In this document: one piece after another, positions 1 through 8,829 of the stretch | Numbering within the stretch: position 1 is the first letter of the stretch | Layout of the letters: every line of letters starts with the position of its first letter | Assembly: GCA_948616425.1 (NCBI GenBank) | Contig: CAPGBJ010000113.1 | Location: forward strand, 1 to 18,619 | Source: an uncultured Oscillospiraceae bacterium | Lineage (GTDB): Bacteria > Bacillota > Clostridia > Oscillospirales > Oscillospiraceae | Length of the DNA: 18,619 nt | Reading direction: 5' to 3' | Translations under genes and position numbers: made by a program | The notes under the pieces: generated by a model | Database searches by the model: none | What the model was told of the DNA's origin: nothing | The model's input: the letters and a program-made list of their open reading frames with translations, nothing else

Positions 1-1
1 C

Positions 2-1216
2 CTGGCCTGCGGCTCCTCCTGGACCGCCACCGCCACCATGGGCATCGCCATGCTGGGCATCGGGGCCGGCCTGGGCATCCCCGCCCCCATCACCGCTGGT
101 ATGGCCATCTCCGGTGCCTATGTGGGCGACAAGTTCTCCCCTCTGTCCGACACCACCAACCTGGCCGCCGCCGTGTCTGAGACCGGCCTGTTCGACCACG
201 TGACCGCCATGGTGTCCACCACCGCCCCCACCTTTGTCATCGCTCTGGTCGCCTACGCCATCCTGGGCGTGGCAATCAGCAACGGTAACTACGACCCCAC
301 CGTGGCCACTGACATCCAGAAGGTCATCGCCGAGGGCTTCAATATCAATCCCTTCCTGCTGGTTCCCATCCTGGTGGTCATCGGGGCCTGCATCATGAAG
401 CTGCCCGGCCTGGTGGGCGTTGCCATCTCGGTGTTCACCGGCGTTATCTTCGCCGTGATCTTCCAGGGCGTGGGCACCCTGGCCGACCTGTTCGCCATGC
501 TGCACTATGGCTACGGCTTCAGCCTTGAGGAAGCCCAGGTTGCCGCGATGAATCTGACATCTTACCTTGCTCCCAGTGGCGAAATGACCAATGCCTATGA
601 AACGGTTTCCAGCCTGCTCAACCGGGGCGGCATGGACCACACCATGTGGACCATTAACCTGATCCTCCTGGCCGTGGCCTACGGCGGCGCTCTGGAGCGC
701 TGCGGCTGCACCGAGGCCCTGTTCGGCAAGCTGAAGAACAAGATCAACTCCGTGGGCAGCCTGATCCTGGCCACCATGGCCACCTCCCTGTTCTGCGACG
801 CCACCATGTGCGACCAGTTCCTGGGCATCGGCGTTCCTGCCCCCCTGTATGTGGAGAAGTACGACGAGCTGGGCCTGAGCCGCAACATGATGTCCCGCAC
901 CCTGGAGGACTGCGGTACCCTGTGGGCCGCCATGTTCCCCTGGACCGGCTGCGGCGCCTATCAGCAGGGCGTCTTCAATATGAGCCCCTTCACCTACTTC
1001 CCCTTCGCCTTTGTGAACCTGCTCAACCCCATCTACGCCGCCATCACCGCCTATCTGGGCCGCAACATCTTCTGGGCTGACGGCTCCTACACCAATATCC
1101 TGGGCAAGACCTGCGCCGGCAAGCCCGCCGCCGCCCCCGCCGAGGCCCACGAGAGGGCCCTCAAGGCGCTGGAGGCCCGCCGGGCCGCCGGCAAGGCCCC
1201 CAAGATCAGCGCCTGA
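2..1216 (+). CDS. Na+/H+ antiporter, NhaC family (5' partial)
   Basis: An integral membrane secondary transporter of the ion-transporter superfamily, expected to exchange Na+ and H+ across the cytoplasmic membrane. The reading frame is open to the left edge and the first in-frame ATG (38) lies inside a conserved core segment, so the start is outside the window; roughly 100 residues are probably missing. Visible NhaC hallmarks are the stretch GDKFSPLSDTTNLAAA near the beginning and the late segment with MDHTMWTINLILLA. Multiple hydrophobic helices run through to an Ala/Arg-rich hydrophilic C-terminal tail (about the last 30 residues). It lies upstream of, and in the same direction as, a small membrane protein and hutH, so it could supply histidine or ion balance for histidine use. 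Some NhaC-superfamily proteins are suspected amino-acid carriers, but substrate cannot be read from the sequence. The family call is firm; the substrate is not. Confidence 0.88.
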   Translation: MACGSSWTATATMGIAMLGIGAGLGIPAPITAGMAISGAYVGDKFSPLSDTTNLAAAVSETGLFDHVTAMVSTTAPTFVIALVAYAILGVAISNGNYDPTVATDIQKVIAEGFNINPFLLVPILVVIGACIMKLPGLVGVAISVFTGVIFAVIFQGVGTLADLFAMLHYGYGFSLEEAQVAAMNLTSYLAPSGEMTNAYETVSSLLNRGGMDHTMWTINLILLAVAYGGALERCGCTEALFGKLKNKINSVGSLILATMATSLFCDATMCDQFLGIGVPAPLYVEKYDELGLSRNMMSRTLEDCGTLWAAMFPWTGCGAYQQGVFNMSPFTYFPFAFVNLLNPIYAAITAYLGRNIFWADGSYTNILGKTCAGKPAAAPAEAHERALKALEARRAAGKAPKISA

Positions 1217-1249
1217 TCCAGAACTGCTGTAACTGCTTGTAACAAATTC

Positions 1250-1288
1250 GCTCCCCTCTGGGGAGCGGACGCCAAAATCCATTTGGCG
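1250..1288 (+). other. two adjacent short hairpins in the antiporter-PH gene gap
   Basis: Two 7-bp stems lie back to back. GCTCCCC (1250-1256) pairs with GGGGAGC (1260-1266) around a 3-nt loop, and CGCCAAA (1270-1276) pairs with TTTGGCG (1282-1288) around a 5-nt loop. Neither is followed by a T run, so I do not call a terminator. They could stabilise a processed mRNA end or attenuate read-through into the next gene. Confidence 0.4.
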
Positions 1289-1305
1289 AAGAAAGGAACC
1301 TGCCT

Positions 1306-1800
1306 GTGAGCGCAAAACCTCTCCCCTGGGCTGATCTGACCGGCCCCATCTACATCCCCCGGGAGCTGAAGCCCCGGAAACCCTATGTCATCTATGCCTG
1401 CTGGGCTATGGTGATCCTTCTGCTGGTGGGCGGTATCTTCACCCGCTTTAAGATCGCCCTGATCTTCGGCGTGCTCTATACCCTCACCCTGGTGACGAAA
1501 AAGGATATAGCGGTGACCGAGCGGGGGCTGGAGATTTTCTATCAGATGAAGATTACCACCAACTATAATTTCTGGCCTTGGGCAGAGATCAACGCCATCG
1601 TGGTGGAGGATCGAAACCACCCGGAGGTGATCGCCCTCCATTTTGGACATGGCAACGCCAGCAAACGTTTCTTTTTCACCCGGCGGGACACGCAAGACAT
1701 CCTGGTTCTGGCCCGGGAAAAGCACCCCGGTGTCCCGGTGCGCCAGGCCACCGACAACCCCAGATCCGGCGGGTTCTCCCGCAGGAGCAGGGGGCTATGA
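1306..1800 (+). CDS. small membrane protein with PH-like cytoplasmic domain
   Basis: A 164-aa protein of unknown function. The GTG start is chosen because AAGGA (1293-1297) sits 8 nt upstream. Two closely spaced hydrophobic helices (about residues 27-45 and 48-64) form a hairpin in the membrane. They are followed by a roughly 80-residue alternating hydrophobic/charged segment (VTERGLEIFYQMK ... FFFTRRDTQDILVLAREK) that resembles the bacterial PH-like domains found behind two-helix anchors. No catalytic motif is visible. It sits between the antiporter and hutH on the same strand, with gaps of about 90 and 116 nt, so co-transcription is plausible but not shown. The short Arg/Ser/Gly-rich end looks disordered. 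Domain assignment is by pattern only and could be wrong. Confidence 0.7.
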   Translation: MSAKPLPWADLTGPIYIPRELKPRKPYVIYACWAMVILLLVGGIFTRFKIALIFGVLYTLTLVTKKDIAVTERGLEIFYQMKITTNYNFWPWAEINAIVVEDRNHPEVIALHFGHGNASKRFFFTRRDTQDILVLAREKHPGVPVRQATDNPRSGGFSRRSRGL

Positions 1801-1804
1801 CACC

Positions 1805-1843
1805 CGCGGCCCTCGAAGGGACCTCCCCCCTTTGGGGGCCGCG
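1805..1843 (+). other. hairpin between the PH-like gene and hutH
   Basis: CGCGGCCC (1805-1812) can pair with GGGCCGCG (1836-1843). A competing inner hairpin, CCCCC/GGGGG around TTT (1826-1838), shares part of the right arm. No T run follows. It begins 5 nt after the upstream stop codon and may be a weak terminator or an mRNA-stability element ahead of hutH. I found no convincing promoter in 1844-1900. Confidence 0.4.
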
Positions 1844-1916
1844 TTCACCTTTGTAAGTTCTCGGCGTCTTCGGCGCTGAAAAAATAAATTGATCTGACAG
1901 AAGGAGACTGATAACC

Positions 1917-3482
<1,566 letters not shown>

Positions 3483-3485
3483 GCC

Positions 3486-4268
3486 GTGAGGCTGAAGGTC
3501 CTGCGGGCCGACCCGTCAGGCAACATCACCCTCTTCGTCCTGAGCCCGGTCTCCAGCGGGGACCGGGCCGGGCTGGCCGCCCGGCTTATGGCGCTGCCCA
3601 ATACAGATGCAGAACAGGTGGGCTTTGTCTGTCCTGCGCTGGAGGGCGGGTCAGGCCGGCTGGAGATGGCCGGGGGCGAGTTCTGCGGCAACGCCGCCCG
3701 GGCCTTTGGAATGCTGATCGCCCGGCAGCTGGGGGGTCTGTCTCAGCTCCAAGTGGAGGTCAGCGGCTGTGACAGCTTGGTAACGGTGGAGATTGACTGG
3801 GACCAGCAGACAGCCCAAGCTCAGATGCCCCTGCCCCGAGCTGTGGAGCGGACCCGGGCGGGGGGCCAGCCCGGCACCCTGGTGGACCTGGTGGGCATCG
3901 CCCACTTTGTGGTGGAGGGCGTCCCGCCCAGCCTGGACTTTTTCAGGCGGGCGGAACCCCTGTTTTGGGACATCGCCGGCCTGGAGGCCTACGGCGTCAT
4001 TTTCCTGGACGCGCAAAGGGGTACTATGGCCCCTCTGGTCAAGGTGCCCAGGCTGGATACTCTGGTGTGGGAGGGCAGCTGCGGTTCCGGCTCGCTGGCC
4101 GCGGTTATTGCCCAAAGTCAGGGGGCCCCAGACGGCCTCTTTGTCCGGGAGTATATCCAGCCCGCCGGCGTGGTGAAGGCTGCCGTCCTCCGCCAGGACG
4201 GCAGGGAGGTCTCCGCCTGGATTGGCGGTCCGGTGCATCTCGGCCCCCCTGTGGAGATCGAGATATAG
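3486..4268 (+). CDS. DapF-fold amino-acid racemase/epimerase, candidate histidine racemase
   Basis: A 260-aa cofactor-independent racemase/epimerase of the diaminopimelate-epimerase fold. The two catalytic cysteines appear in the expected settings: Cys67 in GGEFCGNAARAFG and Cys199 in WEGSCGSGSLA. His140 (GIAHFVV) matches the conserved His of the second lobe. The protein departs from true DapF: the N-terminal signature is SGNITLFV rather than GLGNDF, and the second Cys motif is shortened from the usual GET-x-ACGTG form. The GTG start at 3486 is 3 nt after the hutH stop with only a weak ribosome site, implying coupled translation. DapF-type histidine racemases exist (CntK of staphylococci). 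With hutH as direct partner, interconversion of D- and L-histidine is the most economical role, but this is inference. The alternative is a racemase for another amino acid; diaminopimelate epimerase is least likely because no lysine genes are nearby. Confidence 0.75.
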   Translation: MRLKVLRADPSGNITLFVLSPVSSGDRAGLAARLMALPNTDAEQVGFVCPALEGGSGRLEMAGGEFCGNAARAFGMLIARQLGGLSQLQVEVSGCDSLVTVEIDWDQQTAQAQMPLPRAVERTRAGGQPGTLVDLVGIAHFVVEGVPPSLDFFRRAEPLFWDIAGLEAYGVIFLDAQRGTMAPLVKVPRLDTLVWEGSCGSGSLAAVIAQSQGAPDGLFVREYIQPAGVVKAAVLRQDGREVSAWIGGPVHLGPPVEIEI

Positions 4269-4291
4269 GGGGAGGCTTGGACTGTACCCCG

Positions 4292-4323
4292 TGTCCCCAG
4301 CGGCCGGGGCCGCTCCGGGGACA
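4292..4323 (+). other. strong GC hairpin after the racemase gene
   Basis: TGTCCCC plus AGCGGC (4292-4304) pairs with GCCGCT plus GGGGACA (4309-4323), giving 13 bp with a 4-nt loop and a 2-nt bulge, 24 nt beyond the racemase stop codon. There is no T run, so this is either a factor-dependent terminator or a 3'-end stability hairpin for the hut-like operon. Confidence 0.5.
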
Positions 4324-4379
4324 GCTGGGTGATATTGGACCGGCTGCCCCTCCCCTGAATCGAACAACGCGCAGCACAG

Positions 4380-4424
4380 CCGCACCCCATTTGTTGGACC
4401 GCCCTGACAAATGGGGTGCGGTTA
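4380..4424 (+). terminator. probable terminator of the hutH-racemase operon
   Basis: A perfect 15-bp stem: CCGCACCCCATTTGT (4380-4394) pairs with ACAAATGGGGTGCGG (4407-4421) around a 12-nt loop. The T tract is short (TTAATT from 4422), so termination efficiency is uncertain, but the stem is the strongest in this gene-free stretch. The stretch 4269-4704 otherwise holds the hairpin before it and the promoter and leader of the next gene. Confidence 0.6.
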
Positions 4425-4529
4425 ATTGTCCAGCGGGGCGGAGAGGGGGGTCAGTCTTTGCGGTCAGCCGGACTGGGCCCCAGGGGCGAAATTGCTTTGG
4501 TCCCCATCCTCCCCGGTGAAATCCCGCTC

Positions 4530-4558
4530 TGGACATTTTCCTGGAAAGCGGGTATAAT
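4530..4558 (+). promoter_or_regulatory. sigma-A promoter for the CmpB-type gene
   Basis: The -35 TGGACA (4530-4535) and consensus -10 TATAAT (4553-4558) are separated by exactly 17 nt. Transcription should start near 4565, leaving a GC-rich leader of about 140 nt before the ATG at 4705. Confidence 0.85.
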
Positions 4559-4631
4559 ACCATCAATTCATAAGGAGCAGCACAGTTTTTTGGGACGAAA
4601 ACCGCGGCGCTACCTCCGCGGCGGGGCGGCG

Positions 4632-4657
4632 GTCCAGGCCGCCCCCTCGGCCTGGAC
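4632..4657 (+). other. leader hairpin upstream of the CmpB-type gene
   Basis: GTCCAGGCCG (4632-4641) pairs perfectly with CGGCCTGGAC (4648-4657) around a 6-nt C-rich loop. It lies inside the transcribed leader, about 30 nt ahead of the AGGAGG ribosome site, and there is no T run after it. It could modulate translation or read-through. Confidence 0.4.
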
Positions 4658-4704
4658 GCCTCTCACCGCCAGGTCCAAGGCGCTCCGCAGGAGGAGATGA
4701 CGCC

Positions 4705-5595
4705 ATGTTCTACCGTTTTCTTTGGATATTCTTCATCTATGCTTTCCTGGGCTGGTGTACCGAGGTGAGCTATGCGGCCCTGGTCACGGGGAAGTTTGTG
4801 AACCGGGGCTTTCTCAACGGCCCGGTGTGTCCTGTTTACGGCTTTGGCGTGGTGATCGTCCTGGTGTGTCTGACGCCGCTGGAAGAAAATCTGCCTGTGC
4901 TCTTTTTGGGGTCGGTGGCCCTCACCTCCGCCCTGGAGTGGCTCACCGGGTTTGTGCTGGAAAAGCTGTTCCACCAGCGGTGGTGGGACTACTCCGACCA
5001 GCCCTTCAACCTCAGCGGTTACATCTGCCTCCGCTTTTCTATCGCCTGGGGCTTGGCCTGTCTCTTCGTGGTCAAGCTTCTCCACCCCACTGTGCTGCTG
5101 TTAATCAAGACAATCCCCCACGTGGTGGGGGTCGCCCTGCTGGCGGTGTTGGGGGCGGTGATGGCGGTAGATCTGGCGGCCACAGTGTCTACCATTGTCA
5201 AACTGAACCGCCGCCTGGCCCAGATTGATGAGCTGGCCGCTAAAATCAAGGAGGCGTCCAACGAGTTTGGGGAAAATCTGGCCGACCGGGTGTTGGAGGC
5301 CGCCGAGCGGGGGGCCGGCTGGAGAGAGGACATCGAGGAGCTGTCCTTTAAGCTGGCTTTGCGCCGGGCGGAGTTGGCCGACGACCTGGAGAACTGGGAA
5401 CAGCGCCGGGAGGAGCAGCGCGCCCAGGTCCGGCTTCAGCTGGAGGAGTGGCGCGCATCGGTTCGGGCTCTGCACGAGGGGGAGTTTTTTGGACGCCGCC
5501 GGCTGCTCCGGGCGTTTCCCCGTCTGCGTTCCATTGACCACCGAAACAGCCTGGAGCGGCTGCGCCGGTGGATCGAATCAGACCAGAGGCCGTGA
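4705..5595 (+). CDS. CmpB-type putative ABC-transporter membrane protein with coiled-coil tail
   Basis: A 296-aa protein whose N-terminal half matches the style of the ABC_trans_CmpB (putative type IV ABC transporter) membrane domain: IYAFLGWCTEV at the start, then NRGFLNGPVCPVYGFG, and ALEWLTGFVLEKLFHQRWWDYSDQPFNLSGYICLRFS. About five hydrophobic helices lie in residues 3-165. The last 130 residues are strongly charged, rich in Glu, Arg, Ala and Leu, and should form a cytoplasmic coiled coil. AGGAGG (4689-4694) precedes the ATG at good spacing. No ABC ATPase is adjacent, so the transporter annotation is only a family label and the true role is unknown. It has its own promoter and stands as a single gene before the next promoter at 5642. 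Confidence 0.82.
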   Translation: MFYRFLWIFFIYAFLGWCTEVSYAALVTGKFVNRGFLNGPVCPVYGFGVVIVLVCLTPLEENLPVLFLGSVALTSALEWLTGFVLEKLFHQRWWDYSDQPFNLSGYICLRFSIAWGLACLFVVKLLHPTVLLLIKTIPHVVGVALLAVLGAVMAVDLAATVSTIVKLNRRLAQIDELAAKIKEASNEFGENLADRVLEAAERGAGWREDIEELSFKLALRRAELADDLENWEQRREEQRAQVRLQLEEWRASVRALHEGEFFGRRRLLRAFPRLRSIDHRNSLERLRRWIESDQRP

Positions 5596-5641
5596 CCGTC
5601 CCCGGGTAGGCGGGACGCTTTCCACCTTCCCCCGCTTCCCC

Positions 5642-5671
5642 TTTACAATCTAAGAAATTTCGTGATATAAT
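5642..5671 (+). promoter_or_regulatory. sigma-A promoter for the DUF1836 gene
   Basis: The -35 TTTACA (5642-5647) and consensus -10 TATAAT (5666-5671) have an 18-nt spacer (17 if TTACAA is taken as the -35). The local AT-rich patch contrasts with the flanks. The predicted leader to the ATG at 5771 is about 90 nt and shows no clear riboswitch. Confidence 0.8.
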
Positions 5672-5770
5672 CTAACGTGCGAGGTATCGCGGTGAAAAGG
5701 TTGCCGCCTGGGTATATTGGGAACCTGAGACGGGCCCTGGATTCAGATATTTGGGAAAGAAGGTCCAGCT

Positions 5771-6298
5771 ATGGACGAACTTCAGAATTTAAGAACGCGC
5801 ATGGAGCAGGAGCGTCCCACCCCCTGGGAGGACCTGCCCGACATCGCCCTGTATATGGATCAGCTGATCTCCTATATGCCTCGGCAGCTGATCCGGTTTG
5901 ACGAAGGGAACGCCCTCACCTCGGCCATGGTGAACAACTATATCAAAGACGGGCTGGTGCCCCGGGCGGAGGGCAAGCGGTATGGGCCCATTCACCTGGG
6001 CTACCTCACGGCGGTGGTGGCTTTGAAGCAGGTGCTGTCTGTCCGGGACATCGGCGCCCTGCTGGGGGCCGGCCGGGCCACGAAAAAATCCCCGCCGGAG
6101 CTGTATGGCTACTTCTGCCAGGCCCTGGACCAGGCCCTTACAGATACAGCCCAGACCATCAACCCGGAGTCCCAGAGGGAAGATCTGGCCCGGATGGCCC
6201 TGGATTTCGCGGTGCGAAGCTACGCCAATCAACTGGCCTGCCAGCGGATTTTGAGCATCCTCCAGCCGCAGGAGGAGAAATCAAAGCATAAGTCCTAG
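5771..6298 (+). CDS. DUF1836 domain protein, putative MerR-like regulator
   Basis: A 175-aa cytoplasmic protein. The central region, with LTSAMVNNYIKDGLVPRAEGKRYGPIH followed by LTAVVALKQVLSVRDI, matches the DUF1836 family pattern. That pattern resembles a winged helix-turn-helix: a segment choosing a position, then the K-RY wing, then a helix. DNA binding is therefore likely but no target is known. The ATG at 5771 has AGAAGGT about 7 nt upstream. It is preceded by its own promoter and followed 132 nt later by degV in the same direction. No effector domain is recognisable in the C-terminal 70 residues, which look helical. Confidence 0.8.
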   Translation: MDELQNLRTRMEQERPTPWEDLPDIALYMDQLISYMPRQLIRFDEGNALTSAMVNNYIKDGLVPRAEGKRYGPIHLGYLTAVVALKQVLSVRDIGALLGAGRATKKSPPELYGYFCQALDQALTDTAQTINPESQREDLARMALDFAVRSYANQLACQRILSILQPQEEKSKHKS

Positions 6299-6383
6299 GG
6301 CTTGTTTGAAACATATCAAAGCGCCCAAACGGCGCCTAGGCCAATCTCCCCGCCAGTCCGCGTTTCAGACCGATATATCAGCA

Positions 6384-6408
6384 GCAGACCGCTGGGGGCG
6401 GCCTCTGC
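6384..6408 (+). other. hairpin just upstream of degV ribosome site
   Basis: GCAGA/TCTGC and CCGC/GCGG form a 9-bp stem (6384-6408) with a 2-nt bulge and a 5-nt loop, ending 5 nt before the AAAAAGGAG (6414-6422) that serves degV. I see no convincing promoter in 6299-6383, so degV may be read from the DUF1836 promoter. Confidence 0.3.
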
Positions 6409-6430
6409 CTTGTAAAAAGGAGCATTCTTT

Positions 6431-7303
6431 ATGTCTGACTTTGTGATTCTCACCGATTCCTCAGCTGACCTAGGGGCCGAATTGGTCCGGGAGCTGGATG
6501 TGCAGGTTCTCCCTCTGGGCTTTGTGCTGGACGACCACACCTACTACAACTACCCGGACAACCGGGAGATGGACCCCCACCTGTTCTATGAGCGACTGCG
6601 GAAGGGGGATGGGGCGACAACCAACGCCGTCAATGTGGCCCAGTACACCGAGGCCCTGGAGCCCATGCTTCAGGCGGGCCGGGATGTGCTGATTTTGGCC
6701 TTCTCCTCCGGCCTGTCCACTACCTACAACTCCTCCCGCCTGGCGGTGGAGGAGATGAGCGCCAAGTACCCAGAGCGGAAGCTGTACACCGTGGATACCC
6801 TGTGCGCCTCTCTGGGACAGGGCCTGCTGGTGTGGTACGCCGCCAAGGCCCGGGAGAGAGGGGACAGCATCGAGGAGGTCCGGGACTGGATCGAGGAGCG
6901 CAAGCTGAACCTGTGCCATCAGTTCACTGTGGACGATCTCTATTTTCTCAAGCGGGGCGGCCGCATCTCCGCCGCCACCGCGGTGGTGGGCTCCATGCTC
7001 CACATCAAGCCCGTTCTCCACGTGGACGACGAGGGACATCTGGTCAGCATCGGAAAGGTCCGTGGGCGTCAGGCTGCGCTGAAGGCCCTGGTGGACCGGA
7101 TGGAGGAGACCGCCATTGACTCGGGCAGTCTCACCGTCTTTATTAGCCACGGCGACTGTCTGGAGGATGCCCAGACGGTGGCGGATATGGTAAAAAAACG
7201 CTTCGGGGTTCAGGAAATCTACATCAACTATGTGGGGCCTGTCATCGGCGCCCACTCCGGCCCTGGTACCGTGGCCCTGTTCTATGTCGGAACCAACCGG
7301 TAA
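6431..7303 (+). CDS. DegV family fatty-acid-binding protein
   Basis: A 290-aa cytoplasmic protein of the DegV (FakB-like) family, which binds a single fatty acid; some members present it to the fatty-acid kinase FakA. The family signatures are all present: the start VILTDSSADLG, the SSGLSTTYNSSRLA loop, the VDTLCASLGQGLLV segment, and FLKRGGRISAATAVVGSMLHIKPVL. Length is typical (about 280-290 aa). The ribosome site AAAAAGGAG lies 8 nt before the ATG. No fakA (DAK2-domain) gene is in the window, so whether this copy works with the kinase is unknown. The next gene begins 4 nt after its stop codon, so the two are probably co-translated. Confidence 0.92.
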   Translation: MSDFVILTDSSADLGAELVRELDVQVLPLGFVLDDHTYYNYPDNREMDPHLFYERLRKGDGATTNAVNVAQYTEALEPMLQAGRDVLILAFSSGLSTTYNSSRLAVEEMSAKYPERKLYTVDTLCASLGQGLLVWYAAKARERGDSIEEVRDWIEERKLNLCHQFTVDDLYFLKRGGRISAATAVVGSMLHIKPVLHVDDEGHLVSIGKVRGRQAALKALVDRMEETAIDSGSLTVFISHGDCLEDAQTVADMVKKRFGVQEIYINYVGPVIGAHSGPGTVALFYVGTNR

Positions 7304-7307
7304 AGCC

Positions 7308-7829
7308 ATGGCAGAAAGCTGGAAATTTTGCTCGGAGGAGGGGCAGACCATCTCCCTCCACGACCACTGTATTACCAAGACAGAAGAGGTTGGGGCAGAC
7401 CTGGTCCTTTATTTCACCGATGACGGCTTCGATGTGGAAAAGGAAAATCCCTGTAACCCCACAGGCCGGCACCGAAACACCGGCCCGGCGGCACTTGTAC
7501 TGAAGAACTGGCGCTTTTTAGATGGGGCGTTCTACCGCAATTGCTATGAGCTATGGCCGGACGGGACAAAGCGGGAGCTCCCGGAAGTGCCCCTGACCAA
7601 GGAGATGTTCCTCGGCGGCGGGATGAGTATCGAGGTGCTGGCCCACGACTGGAAACCGGAGACGGGGGTACTTTCGCTGGATGCCGATGGCGGTCTGTAC
7701 TGCGATGAATCGGATATTCCGGACGGCCCAGAGGGCTTTATGACCCTGGAACTGTACGCGGAACGGCTGCTGTTCTGCTGGAACGACCTGCCCGAGGACG
7801 CCTGGTTTCAAGAGCGGGGGGAAACATAG
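7308..7829 (+). CDS. hypothetical protein, 173 aa
   Basis: I do not recognise this protein. The ATG at 7308 (reading MAESWKF) is preferred because it lies 4 nt after the degV stop; an in-frame start at 7230 would overlap degV by 74 nt. No good ribosome site is visible, which suits translational coupling. The product is acidic, without signal peptide or membrane helix. It is rich in Trp, Tyr, Phe, Asp and Glu, with four Cys, and has several beta-strand-like runs such as GADLVLYFTDDGFDV and FMTLELYAERLLFCW. It looks like a small beta-rich soluble protein. It sits inside the degV-prmA cluster, 15 nt before prmA. It could be a small regulatory or accessory protein, but no function can be given. 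Confidence 0.7.
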   Translation: MAESWKFCSEEGQTISLHDHCITKTEEVGADLVLYFTDDGFDVEKENPCNPTGRHRNTGPAALVLKNWRFLDGAFYRNCYELWPDGTKRELPEVPLTKEMFLGGGMSIEVLAHDWKPETGVLSLDADGGLYCDESDIPDGPEGFMTLELYAERLLFCWNDLPEDAWFQERGET

Positions 7830-7844
7830 AATGGACGTGTTAGG

Positions 7845-8786
7845 ATGGAAGAGATAAAGTGGTTGGAAGTGGCGGTCAGCACCACTCCCGACAGATTGGA
7901 CCAGGTGTGCGCCAAACTGGCCGCCGCCGGGATGGACAGCTTGGTCATTGAGGATGAGAAGGACTTTCTGGATTTTCTGGAGCAGAATAAGCAGTACTGG
8001 GACTATGTAGACCAGGAACTGCTGGACCGGATGAAGGGGGTCACCCGGGTCAAGTTCTACGTTACCGACGACGCCGACGGCCGGGCTCAGCTGGCGGAGT
8101 ACACGCGGGGGCTGGAGGAGGAGTGCGCCGCCACCCCTTTGGCTGACAACGACTGGGCCTACAGCTGGCAGAAGTACTACAGGCCTCTGGAGATCGGGCG
8201 GCGGCTCTATGTCGTGCCCGAGTGGATGCGGGAGGAGACCGTTCCAGCAGGGCGGGTCCCCTTCTACCTCAACCCGGGCCTCACCTTCGGCACCGGCTCC
8301 CACGCCTCCACCCAGCTGTGTCTGGAGGGGGTGGAGGAACACACTGTCCCGGGGCGGGAGGTGCTGGACCTGGGCTGCGGCAGCGGAATCTTGTCCATCG
8401 CCGCGCTGTGTCTGGGGGCAAAGAGCGCCGTGGCGGTGGATATCGACCCCAAGGCGGTGGATGTGGCCTATGAGAATGCCGCTCTCAATGGCATCGGCCG
8501 GGACCGGTATTGCGTCCGAGCGGGCAACGTGCTCTCCGATCCCTCTTTGTCGGCAGAGCTGGCCCAGAGGAGATACCATCTGGTGCTGGCCAACATCGTG
8601 GCTGACGTCATCATCCCGCTGGCCCCCCAGGTGCCGGCCCTGCTGGAGAGGGACGGGGTATTCCTCTGCTCCGGCATCATCGACACCCGGGCCCGCGAGG
8701 TGGAGGCGGCACTGCGGCAGGCGGGTCTTGCTCTGGTCAAAAAGCGGGAGAAAAACGGCTGGGTTGCGCTGGAGGCCAAGCTGTAA
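7845..8786 (+). CDS. prmA: ribosomal protein L11 methyltransferase
   Basis: A 313-aa SAM-dependent methyltransferase that trimethylates ribosomal protein L11 in the cytoplasm. The N-terminal ferredoxin-like substrate-binding domain (about 1-110) begins with the EWLEVAV-like pattern of the family (here IKWLEVAV). The PrmA signature NPGLTFGTGSHAST is at 143-156, SAM motif I LDLGCGSGI at 174-182, the acidic ribose-binding position in AVDIDP at 198-202, and the ANIVADVI motif follows. Length is standard. The ATG at 7845 has only a weak upstream TTAGG, so expression may rely on coupling with the preceding gene, which ends 15 nt earlier. In clostridia prmA is more usually near dnaJ/dnaK; here it is with degV and a dehydrogenase. 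Confidence 0.95.
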   Translation: MEEIKWLEVAVSTTPDRLDQVCAKLAAAGMDSLVIEDEKDFLDFLEQNKQYWDYVDQELLDRMKGVTRVKFYVTDDADGRAQLAEYTRGLEEECAATPLADNDWAYSWQKYYRPLEIGRRLYVVPEWMREETVPAGRVPFYLNPGLTFGTGSHASTQLCLEGVEEHTVPGREVLDLGCGSGILSIAALCLGAKSAVAVDIDPKAVDVAYENAALNGIGRDRYCVRAGNVLSDPSLSAELAQRRYHLVLANIVADVIIPLAPQVPALLERDGVFLCSGIIDTRAREVEAALRQAGLALVKKREKNGWVALEAKL

Positions 8787-8829
8787 TCTCCGGGGCGCAG
8801 AGTCCGCACCCGACCAGTAAGGAGGCTTT

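Noticed and set aside
548..610. Short patch of less GC-rich codons in the antiporter gene
   Set aside because: It lies within a variable loop of the protein, the frame is intact and the length is small; no sign of insertion or recombination can be argued.
3486..4268. Annotation as diaminopimelate epimerase (dapF)
   Set aside because: The fold and the cysteines fit, but the N-terminal and second-Cys signatures differ from DapF and the partner is hutH, so lysine biosynthesis is not supported.
7230..7829. Longer 199-codon version of the hypothetical gene
   Set aside because: It would overlap degV by 74 nt and the added residues read as a shadow of the degV end; the ATG at 7308 fits operon spacing.
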